From assembly GCF_019598945.1 (NCBI RefSeq), contig NZ_CP080598.1, positions 4,154,001 to 4,218,000 of the forward strand: DNA of 64,000 bases. Reading direction: 5' to 3'. This document shows positions 55,982-64,000 of the stretch, in pieces. The DNA is from Sphaerospermopsis torques-reginae ITEP-024. Lineage in GTDB: Bacteria > Cyanobacteriota > Cyanobacteriia > Cyanobacteriales > Nostocaceae. The first letter of the stretch is position 1. Each line of letters begins with the position of its first letter. The notes under the pieces were generated by a model. The model saw nothing but the letters and a program-made list of their open reading frames with translations. It did no database searches and had not been told where the DNA came from. The translations under genes and the position numbers were made by a program.

Positions 55982-57496
55982 TTATATTTTTTTAGATTTT
56001 AACCACTCCCTCACCACATCTTCCACTGGTTGAGATTGATTATCAACTTGATAATTCATCTGCTGTATTTCTGCTGTAGAAATTTTACCCGCTAATTTAT
56101 TAATAGTTTCTACTAACTCTGGATATTTTTCCAGAATTTCTTGATTGAAAACAGGTACAGCTTCATAAGGTGGAAAATATTTTTTATCATCTTCTAACAT
56201 CACTAAATTTAAAACTTGAATTAACCCATCTGTAGAATTTGTAGCTATGAAATCAACTTGTTTTTCTTTTAAAGCTTGATACATCACCCCTAATTCCATT
56301 TGTTTAATATTGGCAAATTTTAAGCCATAAGTTTTTGAGAAACCAGGATAACCGTCAGCACGTTCTAAAAATTCATAACCAAAACCTGCTTGCATTTGGG
56401 GAGTATATTTAGCAATTTCTGAAAGGGTTTTAACTTGCAATTTTTTTGCATCTTCAGCACGAATAAGCATCGCATAGGTATTTTCAAAACCCAAAGGTTG
56501 CATGACTGTTAAATTATATTTTTCTTGATATGCTTTTTTAGTTCTTTCATAAACAACTTGCGGATCTGTAATGGTTTTTTCTTTTAAAACTGCTGCAAAT
56601 GCAGTACCTGTATATTCTACATAACCCGCTATTTTGCCCGCTTTTACTGCTTCATGGGCAATAAATGTACCACCTAAATTCAACTTTCTGTCTACTTTTA
56701 AATTAGTATTGTTTTCTATTGTTTGTGCTAATATTTCTCCTAAAATTACTTGTTCAGTAAAGTTTTTTGAACCAATAGTAATTGTGGCTGGTGTTTGCTG
56801 AAAATTAAAGACAATTAAACCAGATATTATAAAAATAATTATCCCTAAAATTATTGCAATTTTTGGTTTATTACCTGTTTGTTTAGTGAGAGTTTTTTCT
56901 AAAAAACCTAATCCAAAATCTGCACTCAACGCAATAAAAGCTGCGGGTATTGCACCTGCTAAAATCAATTCATTATTAACTGTAGAAATACCGCGAAAAA
57001 TAAATATTCCCAAACCACCACCACCAATAGCAGCAGCAATAGTGGCAATACCTACAGATATCACAGTTGCTACTCTGACACCTGCTAAAATAACTGGTAA
57101 AGCTAGGGGAATTTCGACTTTTAATAATAATTCTTGATCTGTCATTCCCATCCCTACTCCAGCTTCTTTAATAGCAGGATTGATACCATTAATACCAATG
57201 TAAGTATTACGAATTATCGGTAATAAAGCATAAAGAGTTAAAGCAAAAATGGCGGGATTTTTACCTATTCCTCCTAAAAAGGGAACGGAGATTAAAAACC
57301 CAAATATGGCTAAACTGGGAATAGTTTGGATAGCGTTTGCTAAACCCAAAATTGGAGGTGCAAGTTTTGGTTGACGGGTGATAAAAATACCCAAAGGAAT
57401 ACCAATAGAAATGGCCACTATCATGGATATAGCTACTAATATTAAATGTTCGCCACTGCGAAGGATGATTTCTGAAGCATATTTAAATAAAAACAT
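55982..57496 (-). CDS. OpuC-type ABC permease fused to substrate-binding domain
   Basis: A 504-residue fusion. Residues 1-215 are the permease with six helices and the coupling segment EAGVGMGMTDQELLLKVEIPLALPVI. Residues about 235-504 are an OpuAC/ProX-like binding domain (ATITIGSKNFTEQVILGEIL, then KVDRKLNLGGTFIAHEAVKA and YVEYTGTAFAAVL) held at the periplasmic face. It imports glycine betaine, choline or similar quaternary amines for osmoprotection. The ATPase gene lies 134 bp upstream on the same strand. Confidence 0.92.
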   Translation of the reverse strand: MFLFKYASEIILRSGEHLILVAISMIVAISIGIPLGIFITRQPKLAPPILGLANAIQTIPSLAIFGFLISVPFLGGIGKNPAIFALTLYALLPIIRNTYIGINGINPAIKEAGVGMGMTDQELLLKVEIPLALPVILAGVRVATVISVGIATIAAAIGGGGLGIFIFRGISTVNNELILAGAIPAAFIALSADFGLGFLEKTLTKQTGNKPKIAIILGIIIFIISGLIVFNFQQTPATITIGSKNFTEQVILGEILAQTIENNTNLKVDRKLNLGGTFIAHEAVKAGKIAGYVEYTGTAFAAVLKEKTITDPQVVYERTKKAYQEKYNLTVMQPLGFENTYAMLIRAEDAKKLQVKTLSEIAKYTPQMQAGFGYEFLERADGYPGFSKTYGLKFANIKQMELGVMYQALKEKQVDFIATNSTDGLIQVLNLVMLEDDKKYFPPYEAVPVFNQEILEKYPELVETINKLAGKISTAEIQQMNYQVDNQSQPVEDVVREWLKSKKI

Positions 57497-57584
57497 GATT
57501 GTTGATTTTTAGATGTTTTTAATTGATGTATTTGAAGTATTAATTCAGAGTTAATAAAGCGTTTAAATTCAACCTTACTACCCA

Positions 57585-57624
57585 CTTCTGACTCCTGACT
57601 CCTTGATCTCCTGACTCCTGACTC
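57585..57624. repeat. CTGACTC heptamer tracts
   Basis: Units of GACTCCT/CTGACTC in two short runs, 57585-57603 and 57610-57625, fill the gap between the osmolyte permease and its ATPase gene. Confidence 0.8.
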
Positions 57625-57629
57625 CTTGC

Positions 57630-58397
57630 TTAATTCAGTTCTTCCCAATTTTTCAAAGCATTCAAACAAGATAAAAAAGCTTGTGCTTCAGGGTGTTGAG
57701 ATTTAATAAACTCTCTTCTTGTACCTAAAGCAACCAAGTTTCCTTCATACATTAAACCAATTCTTGTAGCTAAAAAGAAAGCTTCTTGAATATCATGGGT
57801 GACAAATATCACGGTTTTTCCTAATTGTTGTTGTAAATATTGAAATTGCTGTTGTAATTCTAAACGAGTAATAGGATCTAAAGCTCCAAAAGGTTCATCC
57901 ATTAATAGTATAGGTGGATCTGCGGCTAAAGCCCTAGCAACTCCTACTCGTTGACGTTGGCCTCCTGATAGTTGATGGGGATAACGTTGAGCAAATTTTC
58001 CAGGTTCTAAACCTACTAATTCTAACATTTCATGGACTCTTGTTTGAATTTTATTTGCTGACCATTTTTCTAAAGATGGTACAAGTCCAATATTTTCCGC
58101 GACGGTAAAATGAGGAAATAAACCTGTTTCTTGAATAACATAACCTATGCGTCTTCTCAGTTTAATTGCATCCCATTGGGTAGTTGGTTTTGACTGTACT
58201 AAAACCTGTCCTTGGGTGGGTGTAAGTAAATGATTGATTAATTTTAAAGTTGTGGTTTTACCGCTACCACTACGCCCTAATAAAATTAATGCTTCTCCTT
58301 GATAAATACTCAGATTTAGGTTAGATAATAGAAGACGGTGATTAATTTTAAAACTGACATTTTTAAATTCAACTGCTATTTCTGATATTGAAGACAT
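57630..58397 (-). CDS. OpuC/ProV-type ABC transporter ATPase
   Basis: A 255-residue ABC ATPase: Walker A LLGRSGSGKTTTLKL, Q-loop GYVIQETGLFPHFTV, signature LSGGQRQRVGVARAL, Walker B ILLMDEPFGALDP and switch His in VTHDIQEAF. The ETGLFPHFTVAEN region is characteristic of the quaternary-amine importers. CBS domains of larger ProV proteins are missing. The start is the ATG at 58397 (MSSISEIAVEF), not the upstream TTG at 58415. It pairs with the fused permease/binding protein downstream. Confidence 0.93.
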   Translation of the reverse strand: MSSISEIAVEFKNVSFKINHRLLLSNLNLSIYQGEALILLGRSGSGKTTTLKLINHLLTPTQGQVLVQSKPTTQWDAIKLRRRIGYVIQETGLFPHFTVAENIGLVPSLEKWSANKIQTRVHEMLELVGLEPGKFAQRYPHQLSGGQRQRVGVARALAADPPILLMDEPFGALDPITRLELQQQFQYLQQQLGKTVIFVTHDIQEAFFLATRIGLMYEGNLVALGTRREFIKSQHPEAQAFLSCLNALKNWEELN

Positions 58398-58497
58398 AAG
58401 AGTGTAATAAAACAATCAAAGGTGATTATGAATAATGCAATATTTTAAATGCAATATTTTAGGAGTCAGTAGGGGTTTAGTATTGCTAAACCCTATT

Positions 58498-58618
58498 ATC
58501 AATTGATAATTGACAATTGACAATTGATAATTGTTTCATTCAAGGTTTAAAAACTACCCTTTGAAGGGGAAAAACCAAAAAAATCTGTCAATTGTCCATT
58601 GTCAATTGTCCATTATTG
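58498..58618. repeat. ATTGACA repeats and inverted partner of the 75-165 repeat
   Basis: TCAATTGATAATTGACAATT and similar ATTGACA units are followed by CATTCAAGGTTTAAAAACTA and CCCTTTGAAGGGG, then further TCAATTGTCCATTGTCAATT units. The first 90 bp match 75-165 in the opposite orientation. Self-complementary tracts on both ends would pair into a long hairpin. Confidence 0.75.
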
Positions 58619-58640
58619 AACTCTGATAACTGATTAAGTA

Positions 58641-59021
58641 TCAAAATTTGATGGTTGCAGCAGTAATAGCTAAAGCACCCCAACCAGCCATTAATGAAAC
58701 TCCTCCTAATGGTGCGATCGCTCCTAGTGATTTTATACCAGAAAACGTAATGGCATACAAGCTACCAGAAAAAATCACGACACCAATAATAAATAACCAC
58801 CCACTAAATAAAAGAGTTATAGGTGGAGTTTCAAAGCGACTGATGAGGATAGCCACTAAAAACAATGCCAGGGCATGATACATTTGATAACGTGCGCCAG
58901 TGTCGAAAATTTCCAACATTCTTTCACTGACTTTTTCCCGCAAAGCATGAGCGCCGAAAGCACCAGCAGCTACAGATAAACCGCCAAAAATAGCAGCTAT
59001 GGTTAAAAAAATCTGTGTCAT
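58641..59021 (-). CDS. DUF423-family membrane protein
   Basis: A 126-residue integral membrane protein with four helices and the DUF423 signature (AAGAFGAHALREKVSERMLE, IFDTGARYQMYHALALFLVA). The family is widespread, small and without an assigned role. The end GGVSLMAGWGALAITAATIK is also conserved. Single gene, 31 bp after the next gene upstream. Confidence 0.92.
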   Translation of the reverse strand: MTQIFLTIAAIFGGLSVAAGAFGAHALREKVSERMLEIFDTGARYQMYHALALFLVAILISRFETPPITLLFSGWLFIIGVVIFSGSLYAITFSGIKSLGAIAPLGGVSLMAGWGALAITAATIKF

Positions 59022-59052
59022 TATTACCTAGCTATAAATGAGCAAAGCGACA

Positions 59053-59544
59053 TTAAAGATCAAAGTGATATGATACCCCTCCTTCTTCATTGACTTGAAA
59101 ATTAGCATTAAATTCTTTAGCTTTTTGGTCTAAATATTCTTTAGCTTCTGCGGCTGGTAACTGTGACTGCATGGCAAAACCTAACAATGTAATTCTGCCA
59201 TTATTTGTTTGTAATATTTGATAAAATTGCGATCGCAAATGCTGATTTTTTTGTTGTATCAACGCTTTTTGATCTTGTCGGCTTTGCTTGTATAATCCTA
59301 ATGCTAACCATCCACCCAATAACGCCGTAGGAACACCAAACATGATCCCTTGGGCTGCTGTATTATCAAGTTGATATAGTGCCTCGTGATTGATAAAATC
59401 TTTGGCTAGTGCTTCATCTTCTATCCCTGGTAAGATAGGCTTGAATGTGGTATTTTTGGCAATTACCGCTGTTACTGATGTCGTTAAAAACATGAATCCG
59501 AGTGTAAGCAGCCAACCAGCAGCCAATTTTTCCGCCGTTTTCAT
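59053..59544 (-). CDS. hypothetical membrane-anchored protein
   Basis: A 163-residue protein with two hydrophobic segments (AGWLLTLGFMFLTTSVTAVI at 8-28 and AAQGIMFGVPTALLGGWLAL at about 63-83) and a basic, helical C-terminal half that looks like a small winged-helix-like region (LRSQFYQILQTNNGRITLLG, then FAMQSQLPAAEAKEYLDQKA). Such proteins occur in many cyanobacteria next to unrelated genes; no function is known to me. It may be cotranscribed with the DUF423 gene 31 bp downstream. Confidence 0.7.
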   Translation of the reverse strand: MKTAEKLAAGWLLTLGFMFLTTSVTAVIAKNTTFKPILPGIEDEALAKDFINHEALYQLDNTAAQGIMFGVPTALLGGWLALGLYKQSRQDQKALIQQKNQHLRSQFYQILQTNNGRITLLGFAMQSQLPAAEAKEYLDQKAKEFNANFQVNEEGGVSYHFDL

Positions 59545-59629
59545 AGTTTCTTGAGAGTTAGACTTTGCTTGCGATTTTAACCTTACTTGCTTTAAGCTTC
59601 CAGTAAAATAGAAAATTCTTACTTTTATC

Positions 59630-59745
59630 TCGTTATCTCGTTCCCAGTCTCAGACTGGGAATGTTACAAAGAGGCTTTGCCTCTGATTTAATCGCAGCCA
59701 GAGTCTGCTACAATTCATTCCCATACAGAGTATGGGAACGAAAAA
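59630..59745. repeat. CGTTCCCAGTC-type hairpin repeat
   Basis: TCTCGTTCCCAGTCTCAGACTGGGAATG forms a hairpin at the left, and CATTCCCATACAGAGTATGGG with GAACGA forms one at the right. The outer GTTCCC and GGGAAC blocks are also complementary, so the 115-bp unit can fold as one cloverleaf-like structure. It lies between two minus-strand genes and carries no frame. Confidence 0.75.
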
Positions 59746-59755
59746 CAAGTAATTT

Positions 59756-60439
59756 TTACCTTGTAGCTTCTAACAAGCGGGAAAAATAGAAACGGGTTCT
59801 AGTCATAGCTTTTCTTTGTATTTTAAAGCCATTTTTCTCCAGAATTTTCACTACATCTGCTTCACGATGTAAATAAGCACGAGTTGTTTTACTTGGTCCT
59901 GGGAAGAAAGTACCTATTTTTTTGAGGATAGACAGAAAAAAGGTTTTCGGGGCAAAACTAATCATTATGCGTGATTGTGCCAAAGAACACAGGTGAGAAA
60001 TCATTTCATCTGCTTTTTCTTGGGGGTAATGAATCAGCACATCCAAACAAATAACTGTGTGATAATTGCCATTTAAAGATTCTAAGTCTTGTACTGTAAA
60101 ATCAGGATTAACTGTATTTTTTAAAGCTAATGCAGCTCTATCCTGTGCTTCTGATACCATTTTGGCGGAAATATCACTGGCGTAAACCTTAGCACCTTCA
60201 GTAGCTAGGGGAATACTGAGACTACCAACACCACACCCAGCATCGCAGATGGTTAACTGGGATAAATTGTTATCATCTTTTAACCAGCCGATGACGGTAT
60301 CTACGGTTTGTTGATGTCCAGTGCGGATATCTAGCTGTACTTTGTTGACCTCACCATCTCCATAGATGCGTTTCCAACGGTCAAAGCCTGTAGAATTGAA
60401 GTATTCGCGGACTATTGTTTTATCGTCGGCTGCGTTCAT
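59756..60439 (-). CDS. chlM: magnesium protoporphyrin IX methyltransferase
   Basis: A 227-residue SAM enzyme of chlorophyll synthesis that methylates the 13-propionate of Mg-protoporphyrin IX after Mg chelatase. Signature start FNSTGFDRWKRIYGDGEVNK, SAM motif LTICDAGCGVGSLSIPLA, then CLDVLIHYPQEKADEMISHL and KKIGTFFPGPSKTTRAYLHR match BchM/ChlM closely. The length is normal (about 230). It is not clustered with other chlorophyll genes here. Confidence 0.96.
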   Translation of the reverse strand: MNAADDKTIVREYFNSTGFDRWKRIYGDGEVNKVQLDIRTGHQQTVDTVIGWLKDDNNLSQLTICDAGCGVGSLSIPLATEGAKVYASDISAKMVSEAQDRAALALKNTVNPDFTVQDLESLNGNYHTVICLDVLIHYPQEKADEMISHLCSLAQSRIMISFAPKTFFLSILKKIGTFFPGPSKTTRAYLHREADVVKILEKNGFKIQRKAMTRTRFYFSRLLEATR

Positions 60440-60615
60440 GACCTTAATTTTTGACAGTTAACAATTCTTAAAATTATAATAAAATAATGTCAGAATTTAG
60501 AAGTCAGGAGTCAGAATTTTTGATAAATTGATAGATTATCAAATAGTGATTTTTGGCTTAACCTCTAAAACATTGACTGCTGAAAGCTGATAGATATTTT
60601 ATGATCTGCCAATTT

Positions 60616-61446
60616 TTATTTACTTTGTAAAGTAATGATAGTCACTTCTGGCGGACAAAATAAACGTCCTGGTAAATAAGTACCTAAACCGCGATTAACA
60701 TATAGTTGATTTTTGCCTATTTTATGGAAACCTTGTGACCATTCCCAATGATTAAATACAGGGTGTTTTTTTCTGAGAAATGGTAGGAAATTTTGTAATT
60801 TTTTGGGTGTTATTCTGAGAATTTTATGTTGAATCATTAATACAGGACCGAACCCAGGAATAACGATTTGTCCACCGTGAGTATGACCAGATAATTGCAA
60901 ATCTACACGCCATTTTTGCAATATTTCTGCTGTATCTGGGTTATGGGATAAAACTATGCAAGGTGTATCAGGATCTAGTTGGTTCATCACTGGTGTAGGA
61001 TTAAATTCTTTTGAGTAAAAATCCGCTAGTCCTACAATTGCTAATTCTTTTCCTAATGGATAGGAAATTTGATTCCAAAGAACATGAATACCTATATTTG
61101 TTAATTTAGTTGTAACTTCAGTTTGGGAATTTTTATAATATAAATCGTGGTTTCCCAGTACGGCATAAATACCATGACGACTTTGCAATTTTTTCAGGTA
61201 TTTTGCTAGTTGATCAAGGGTTGCGGTGCTGGTGGTGATGAAGTCGCCGGTTAATAAAATTAAGTCTGGTTTTGCTTGGTTTGTAATGGCGATCGCTCTT
61301 GCTAACATTTTATCTGATAAGCGCAAACCATCATAGTGAAAATCTGACATTTGCACCAATTTTTTACCTTGTAATGATGCAGGTAAACCCGCAATTTTTA
61401 CCGTTAATTTTTCTGTAGTCAACGGTCCAGATAATAATCTGTGCAT
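60616..61446 (-). CDS. calcineurin-like metallophosphoesterase
   Basis: A 276-residue phosphoesterase of the YkuE/YaeI-like group. The two-metal site is complete: KLVQMSDFHYDG (D-x-H), LILLTGDFITT (GD), VLGNHDLYY (GNHD), IVLSHNPD (H) and LSGHTHGGQIVIPG (GHxH). No membrane helix or signal peptide is clear, unlike YkuE. Substrates could be lipid A precursors, cyclic nucleotides or others and cannot be told here. Confidence 0.9.
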   Translation of the reverse strand: MHRLLSGPLTTEKLTVKIAGLPASLQGKKLVQMSDFHYDGLRLSDKMLARAIAITNQAKPDLILLTGDFITTSTATLDQLAKYLKKLQSRHGIYAVLGNHDLYYKNSQTEVTTKLTNIGIHVLWNQISYPLGKELAIVGLADFYSKEFNPTPVMNQLDPDTPCIVLSHNPDTAEILQKWRVDLQLSGHTHGGQIVIPGFGPVLMIQHKILRITPKKLQNFLPFLRKKHPVFNHWEWSQGFHKIGKNQLYVNRGLGTYLPGRLFCPPEVTIITLQSK

Positions 61447-61743
61447 AATGATTTTGATGATTTTGAATAGTGTTATTTATAGATTAAATGAAAATTTTGG
61501 TTTTTTTGTAGGAATAAGATAACTTTTGGAAATTTTTACAAAAGTTGTGTATTTTTACGTATTTATATTTAAAATTTTTTAATATAATTTTACTTTTGCT
61601 CAAGTACCCTAATTCTTTGAGAAGCAGGGGTCTCGTTAATAATTATTGAATTTTTTGTTTATTTTTAGTTTATTTTCACATAATTAAGGCGGGCAAGATG
61701 CCCACCCCACAAAAGCTGATAAATTATGATCAATTTTGAAAAC
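61447..61743. other. AT-rich intergenic region
   Basis: 297 bp without a gene, very A/T-rich in the left half. One hairpin repeat, GGCGGGCAAGATGCCCACCC, is at about 61688-61712. No promoter or terminator could be set. Confidence 0.5.
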
Positions 61744-63165
61744 TTACTCCACAACAGCAGGTAGAGATTTTGCTAAATTCTCCCCATGACTCAAATTTCC
61801 CCCTTGAACCTGGTCAGTTAAAACCTGTCTCATAACCTGCATGAAAATTCTGGGATGGAAAAATGCGCTGGGAGGTTTGATCATGTGAATTACTTCTAAA
61901 AACAACTGATGAACTGCCGCACTTTTGCTTTGTAATATCATCACTTGTTCTAAATATTTTTGCATCATTTGATTGATTAAACTGGGTTGACCTCCCTCGG
62001 TGGTAGACCAACGGAAATCTTCACCTGTAGCAATCATCCAAGGTATACTAATTACCTTGTTAAGTTGTTTTTGAAACCGTCGAGATAGACCAGTTAAATT
62101 TTCTTGCTTACTTAAACATTCATCCAGAGTTACAGCACCTAAAGCAGCGGTAGTCATACCTTGACCGTAAACAGGATTGAAGCTACAAACAGCATCACCG
62201 ACTACTACTAAATTTTCTGGGAAGCGAGACAGTTTTTCATAATGACGCAGACAGTTTTCTGTGCGTTTATAGGCGTAAATTGGTGAAATTGGTTGAGCGT
62301 TTTTGATGGTTTCGTAAATAATAGGCGATCGCAAACTGCGAGCAAATTCCAAAAAACCACCCTCATCCGTAGGTGGATAATCTCGACCTATACCCACCAG
62401 TGTCACAATCCACTGATTACCTTCAACTTTATAAATCACACCCCCACGAGTACCTGGTGGTTGTGCTGTTATATACACTGAATGCCAATCTATTTGCAAA
62501 TCTGATTGAATTTGATACCAGCGACTAGCGTAGCCTAAAAAAGAATTAACAATTGTTTCCTGGGTTGGTTCATAGCCCATTTCTTGCAACCAGTGGGGTG
62601 TGCGCGAAGTTCGTCCAGTTGCATCTACCACTAAATCCGCAAATATCTCTATTTCCGGTTCATTACCAGTGCGTATCCGTACACCAGTAACCTGAGTTTT
62701 GTCCGCGTTTGATAAAAAGCTAGTTACCTGTGTACCTAACCTCAATTTCACACGATCATTTGCCACCAAACGCTGGCGGATAATCCACTCTAGCAAATTC
62801 CGGCTACAGGTGTGGGTAGCTAAATGAGAGTGAAAACGGGGACACCATCCGCTAGAACCCAACCAAGGAACATCTGCTGTCCAATTTACAAAAGGTGTAC
62901 CTGACTCTGCTAATTCAGCAAGTATACCAGGAAACAATTGTTCTAAAATCTGTTGCCCCCGTATCAGTAGGGCATGAACATGAAAAGATTGGGGAACACC
63001 AGGGCGTTTTTCTGGTTGTGCAGTTGACCCTAGCAAGTCCTTTTCTACAATTATTACACGGTCAAAATACCGAGTCAGCACCTGAGCCGCCAACATTCCG
63101 GCGATGCTTCCCCCAATCACAACAGCAGTTTTTTCTGTAGATGTGGAATTACTTGAATACATCAT
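61744..63165 (-). CDS. FAD-dependent monooxygenase-like oxidoreductase
   Basis: A 473-residue flavoprotein of the group including p-hydroxybenzoate hydroxylase and geranylgeranyl reductases. FAD fingerprint AVVIGGSIAGMLAAQVLTRY at residues 15-34 with Glu at IVEKD, second motif LVVDATGRTSRTP and third VVGDAVCSFNPVYGQGMTTA. It likely uses NAD(P)H; the substrate is unknown. Neighbours do not form a pathway with it. Confidence 0.85.
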   Translation of the reverse strand: MMYSSNSTSTEKTAVVIGGSIAGMLAAQVLTRYFDRVIIVEKDLLGSTAQPEKRPGVPQSFHVHALLIRGQQILEQLFPGILAELAESGTPFVNWTADVPWLGSSGWCPRFHSHLATHTCSRNLLEWIIRQRLVANDRVKLRLGTQVTSFLSNADKTQVTGVRIRTGNEPEIEIFADLVVDATGRTSRTPHWLQEMGYEPTQETIVNSFLGYASRWYQIQSDLQIDWHSVYITAQPPGTRGGVIYKVEGNQWIVTLVGIGRDYPPTDEGGFLEFARSLRSPIIYETIKNAQPISPIYAYKRTENCLRHYEKLSRFPENLVVVGDAVCSFNPVYGQGMTTAALGAVTLDECLSKQENLTGLSRRFQKQLNKVISIPWMIATGEDFRWSTTEGGQPSLINQMMQKYLEQVMILQSKSAAVHQLFLEVIHMIKPPSAFFHPRIFMQVMRQVLTDQVQGGNLSHGENLAKSLPAVVE

Positions 63166-63314
63166 TTCAAAATAGACTGAGTTAAAACAAATTTATGTTA
63201 CATATCAGAATTTTATCAAAATTTTGTGGTTTGGGCATGGTTCGACAAGCTGAGTACAAGTCTTGTCCGCCCTAAATATACAACTTAAATTATCCAATTT
63301 TTGCTGATCCAAAA

Positions 63315-64000
63315 TCACCATTTTAAAACCTGTTTCCTCATTTCTCCCATATCTAAATAATCATTAACAAACGCTTTTCTTAACAACTCATCAGGAATAA
63401 ACTGATCATATTTTTGTAATTTCGGTGCTTCTGCATGACTCACTAAATGTTCTGCTGTAATTCTCTGTTCACATAAACCTACTATTTCTGAATAAACAGA
63501 TGAAAACTTATCCTTACCTAATTTCAAAGTCAAATAATAGGGATTTATCCCCCCAATACTGCTCATTTCTAACGACTCTCGACAAAAACAATTTAATAAT
63601 CTTTCTAAAGTTCGATAACCTACCGTACCCATCCAAGGAAAGATGCAGCATTTATTTTTATCTAATTTGATAATATTACTTTGCTCCAATCCTGATTTTC
63701 TAGATAATTTCCTCACTTCCTGCAAACGCAATTGAGCATTTTTTTGTAAATAACTATATTCTGTATCTTCTAACAAAACCTGACGCATTCTTTGTAAAAT
63801 TCTCCCATGAATATTCCCACTACCACCACGCCAATAAATATTATCTTTACCATTAGCTTTACCCTCAAATTGTTTAACTAAAATCACCTGCTTTTTAAAA
63901 TCAACTTCTAACACTTCCCAACTCTTACCAGCTAACCCAAATTGATTACCCACAGCAGGAGGTGTAGCAATACTACCTATTTCTGTTGTCCCTTGTTTCA
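63315..64000 (-). CDS. DEAD/DEAH helicase (Lhr-like), C-terminal part; continues beyond the window
   Basis: The frame runs from a stop at 63315 to the window edge with no stop, so the visible 228 or so residues are the C-terminal part of a longer protein. The upstream end reads KQGTTEIGSIATPPAVGNQF, then GLAGKSWEVLEVD, and IHGRILQRMRQVLLED, the pattern of the region behind the helicase core in Lhr-like DEAD/DEAH helicases of cyanobacteria. The GTG near 63953 is internal, not a start. No helicase motif is inside the visible part. Confidence 0.7.
   Translation of the reverse strand, partial: KQGTTEIGSIATPPAVGNQFGLAGKSWEVLEVDFKKQVILVKQFEGKANGKDNIYWRGGSGNIHGRILQRMRQVLLEDTEYSYLQKNAQLRLQEVRKLSRKSGLEQSNIIKLDKNKCCIFPWMGTVGYRTLERLLNCFCRESLEMSSIGGINPYYLTLKLGKDKFSSVYSEIVGLCEQRITAEHLVSHAEAPKLQKYDQFIPDELLRKAFVNDYLDMGEMRKQVLKW

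Noticed and set aside
57442-57669. Minus-strand frame of 75 codons bridging the two transporter genes
   Set aside because: It reads through heptamer repeats (SGVRRSRSQESE) and overlaps both real genes in another frame.

Overview
The window comes from the chromosome of an AT-rich, probably heterocyst-forming (Nostocales, Anabaena/Dolichospermum-like) cyanobacterium. Four things point there: an apcE-apcA-apcB-apcC allophycocyanin operon whose core-membrane linker has four linker repeats; the split cyanobacterial ATP synthase operon (no beta or epsilon genes here) with paired b and b' subunits; a Mg-protoporphyrin methyltransferase; and abundant GCGATCGC (HIP1) sites together with heptameric tandem repeats (GTCACCT, AGTCAGG, GGGAATA types) in many intergenic gaps. 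No tRNA, rRNA or CRISPR array was seen.

Layout. 0.1-6.6 kb: a secreted hypothetical protein, a class I aldolase, a TPR protein and a large CyRepA1-type replication/helicase-like protein, all on the minus strand. 7.1-15.0 kb: a peptide-export locus on the plus strand. It has two near-identical double-glycine (CTB-type) precursor peptides in a 494-bp tandem duplication, a third unrelated double-glycine peptide, a C39 peptidase/ABC exporter, an HlyD-type adaptor, and a degenerate kinase-like protein + NarL-type regulator + membrane histidine kinase. 15.0-18.3 kb: RNase Z, then small antitoxin-like genes, an HNH nuclease and a PIN toxin. 18.5-24.8 kb: the ATP synthase operon on the minus strand. 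25-28.3 kb: toxin-antitoxin modules and a methyltransferase with a detached copy of its own C-terminus. 28.5-32.4 kb: a vWA / PP2C / kinase triad whose kinase is fused to a seven-blade WD40 domain. 32.6-33.7 kb: an IS5-type insertion sequence with a +1 frameshift. 35.5-40.9 kb: the phycobilisome core operon. 40.9-43.9 kb: small antitoxin, HicAB, a gene split by a 105-bp inverted-repeat element, and MazEF between direct repeats. 44.4-55.2 kb: FtsW, ergothioneine genes (OvoA-like EgtB, EgtD), two MscS channels, and a radical SAM / DUF427 / PP-loop group. 55.2-64 kb: another PIN module, an OpuC-type osmolyte transporter, ChlM, a metallophosphoesterase, an FAD monooxygenase and the end of a helicase.

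The most notable reading is how non-autonomous inverted-repeat elements have reshaped genes. One cuts a reading frame in two at 42.04-42.15 kb; removing exactly one element plus one target copy (105 nt, 35 codons) rejoins an EcsC-like N-terminus to a TerB-like C-terminus in frame. Another supplies the last codons of a PIN toxin that also carries a nonsense codon while its antitoxin is intact. The CTB peptide locus with its own three-part regulatory set, and the YegL/YegK/YegI-like triad with WD40 fusion, are the best candidates for incompletely described systems.
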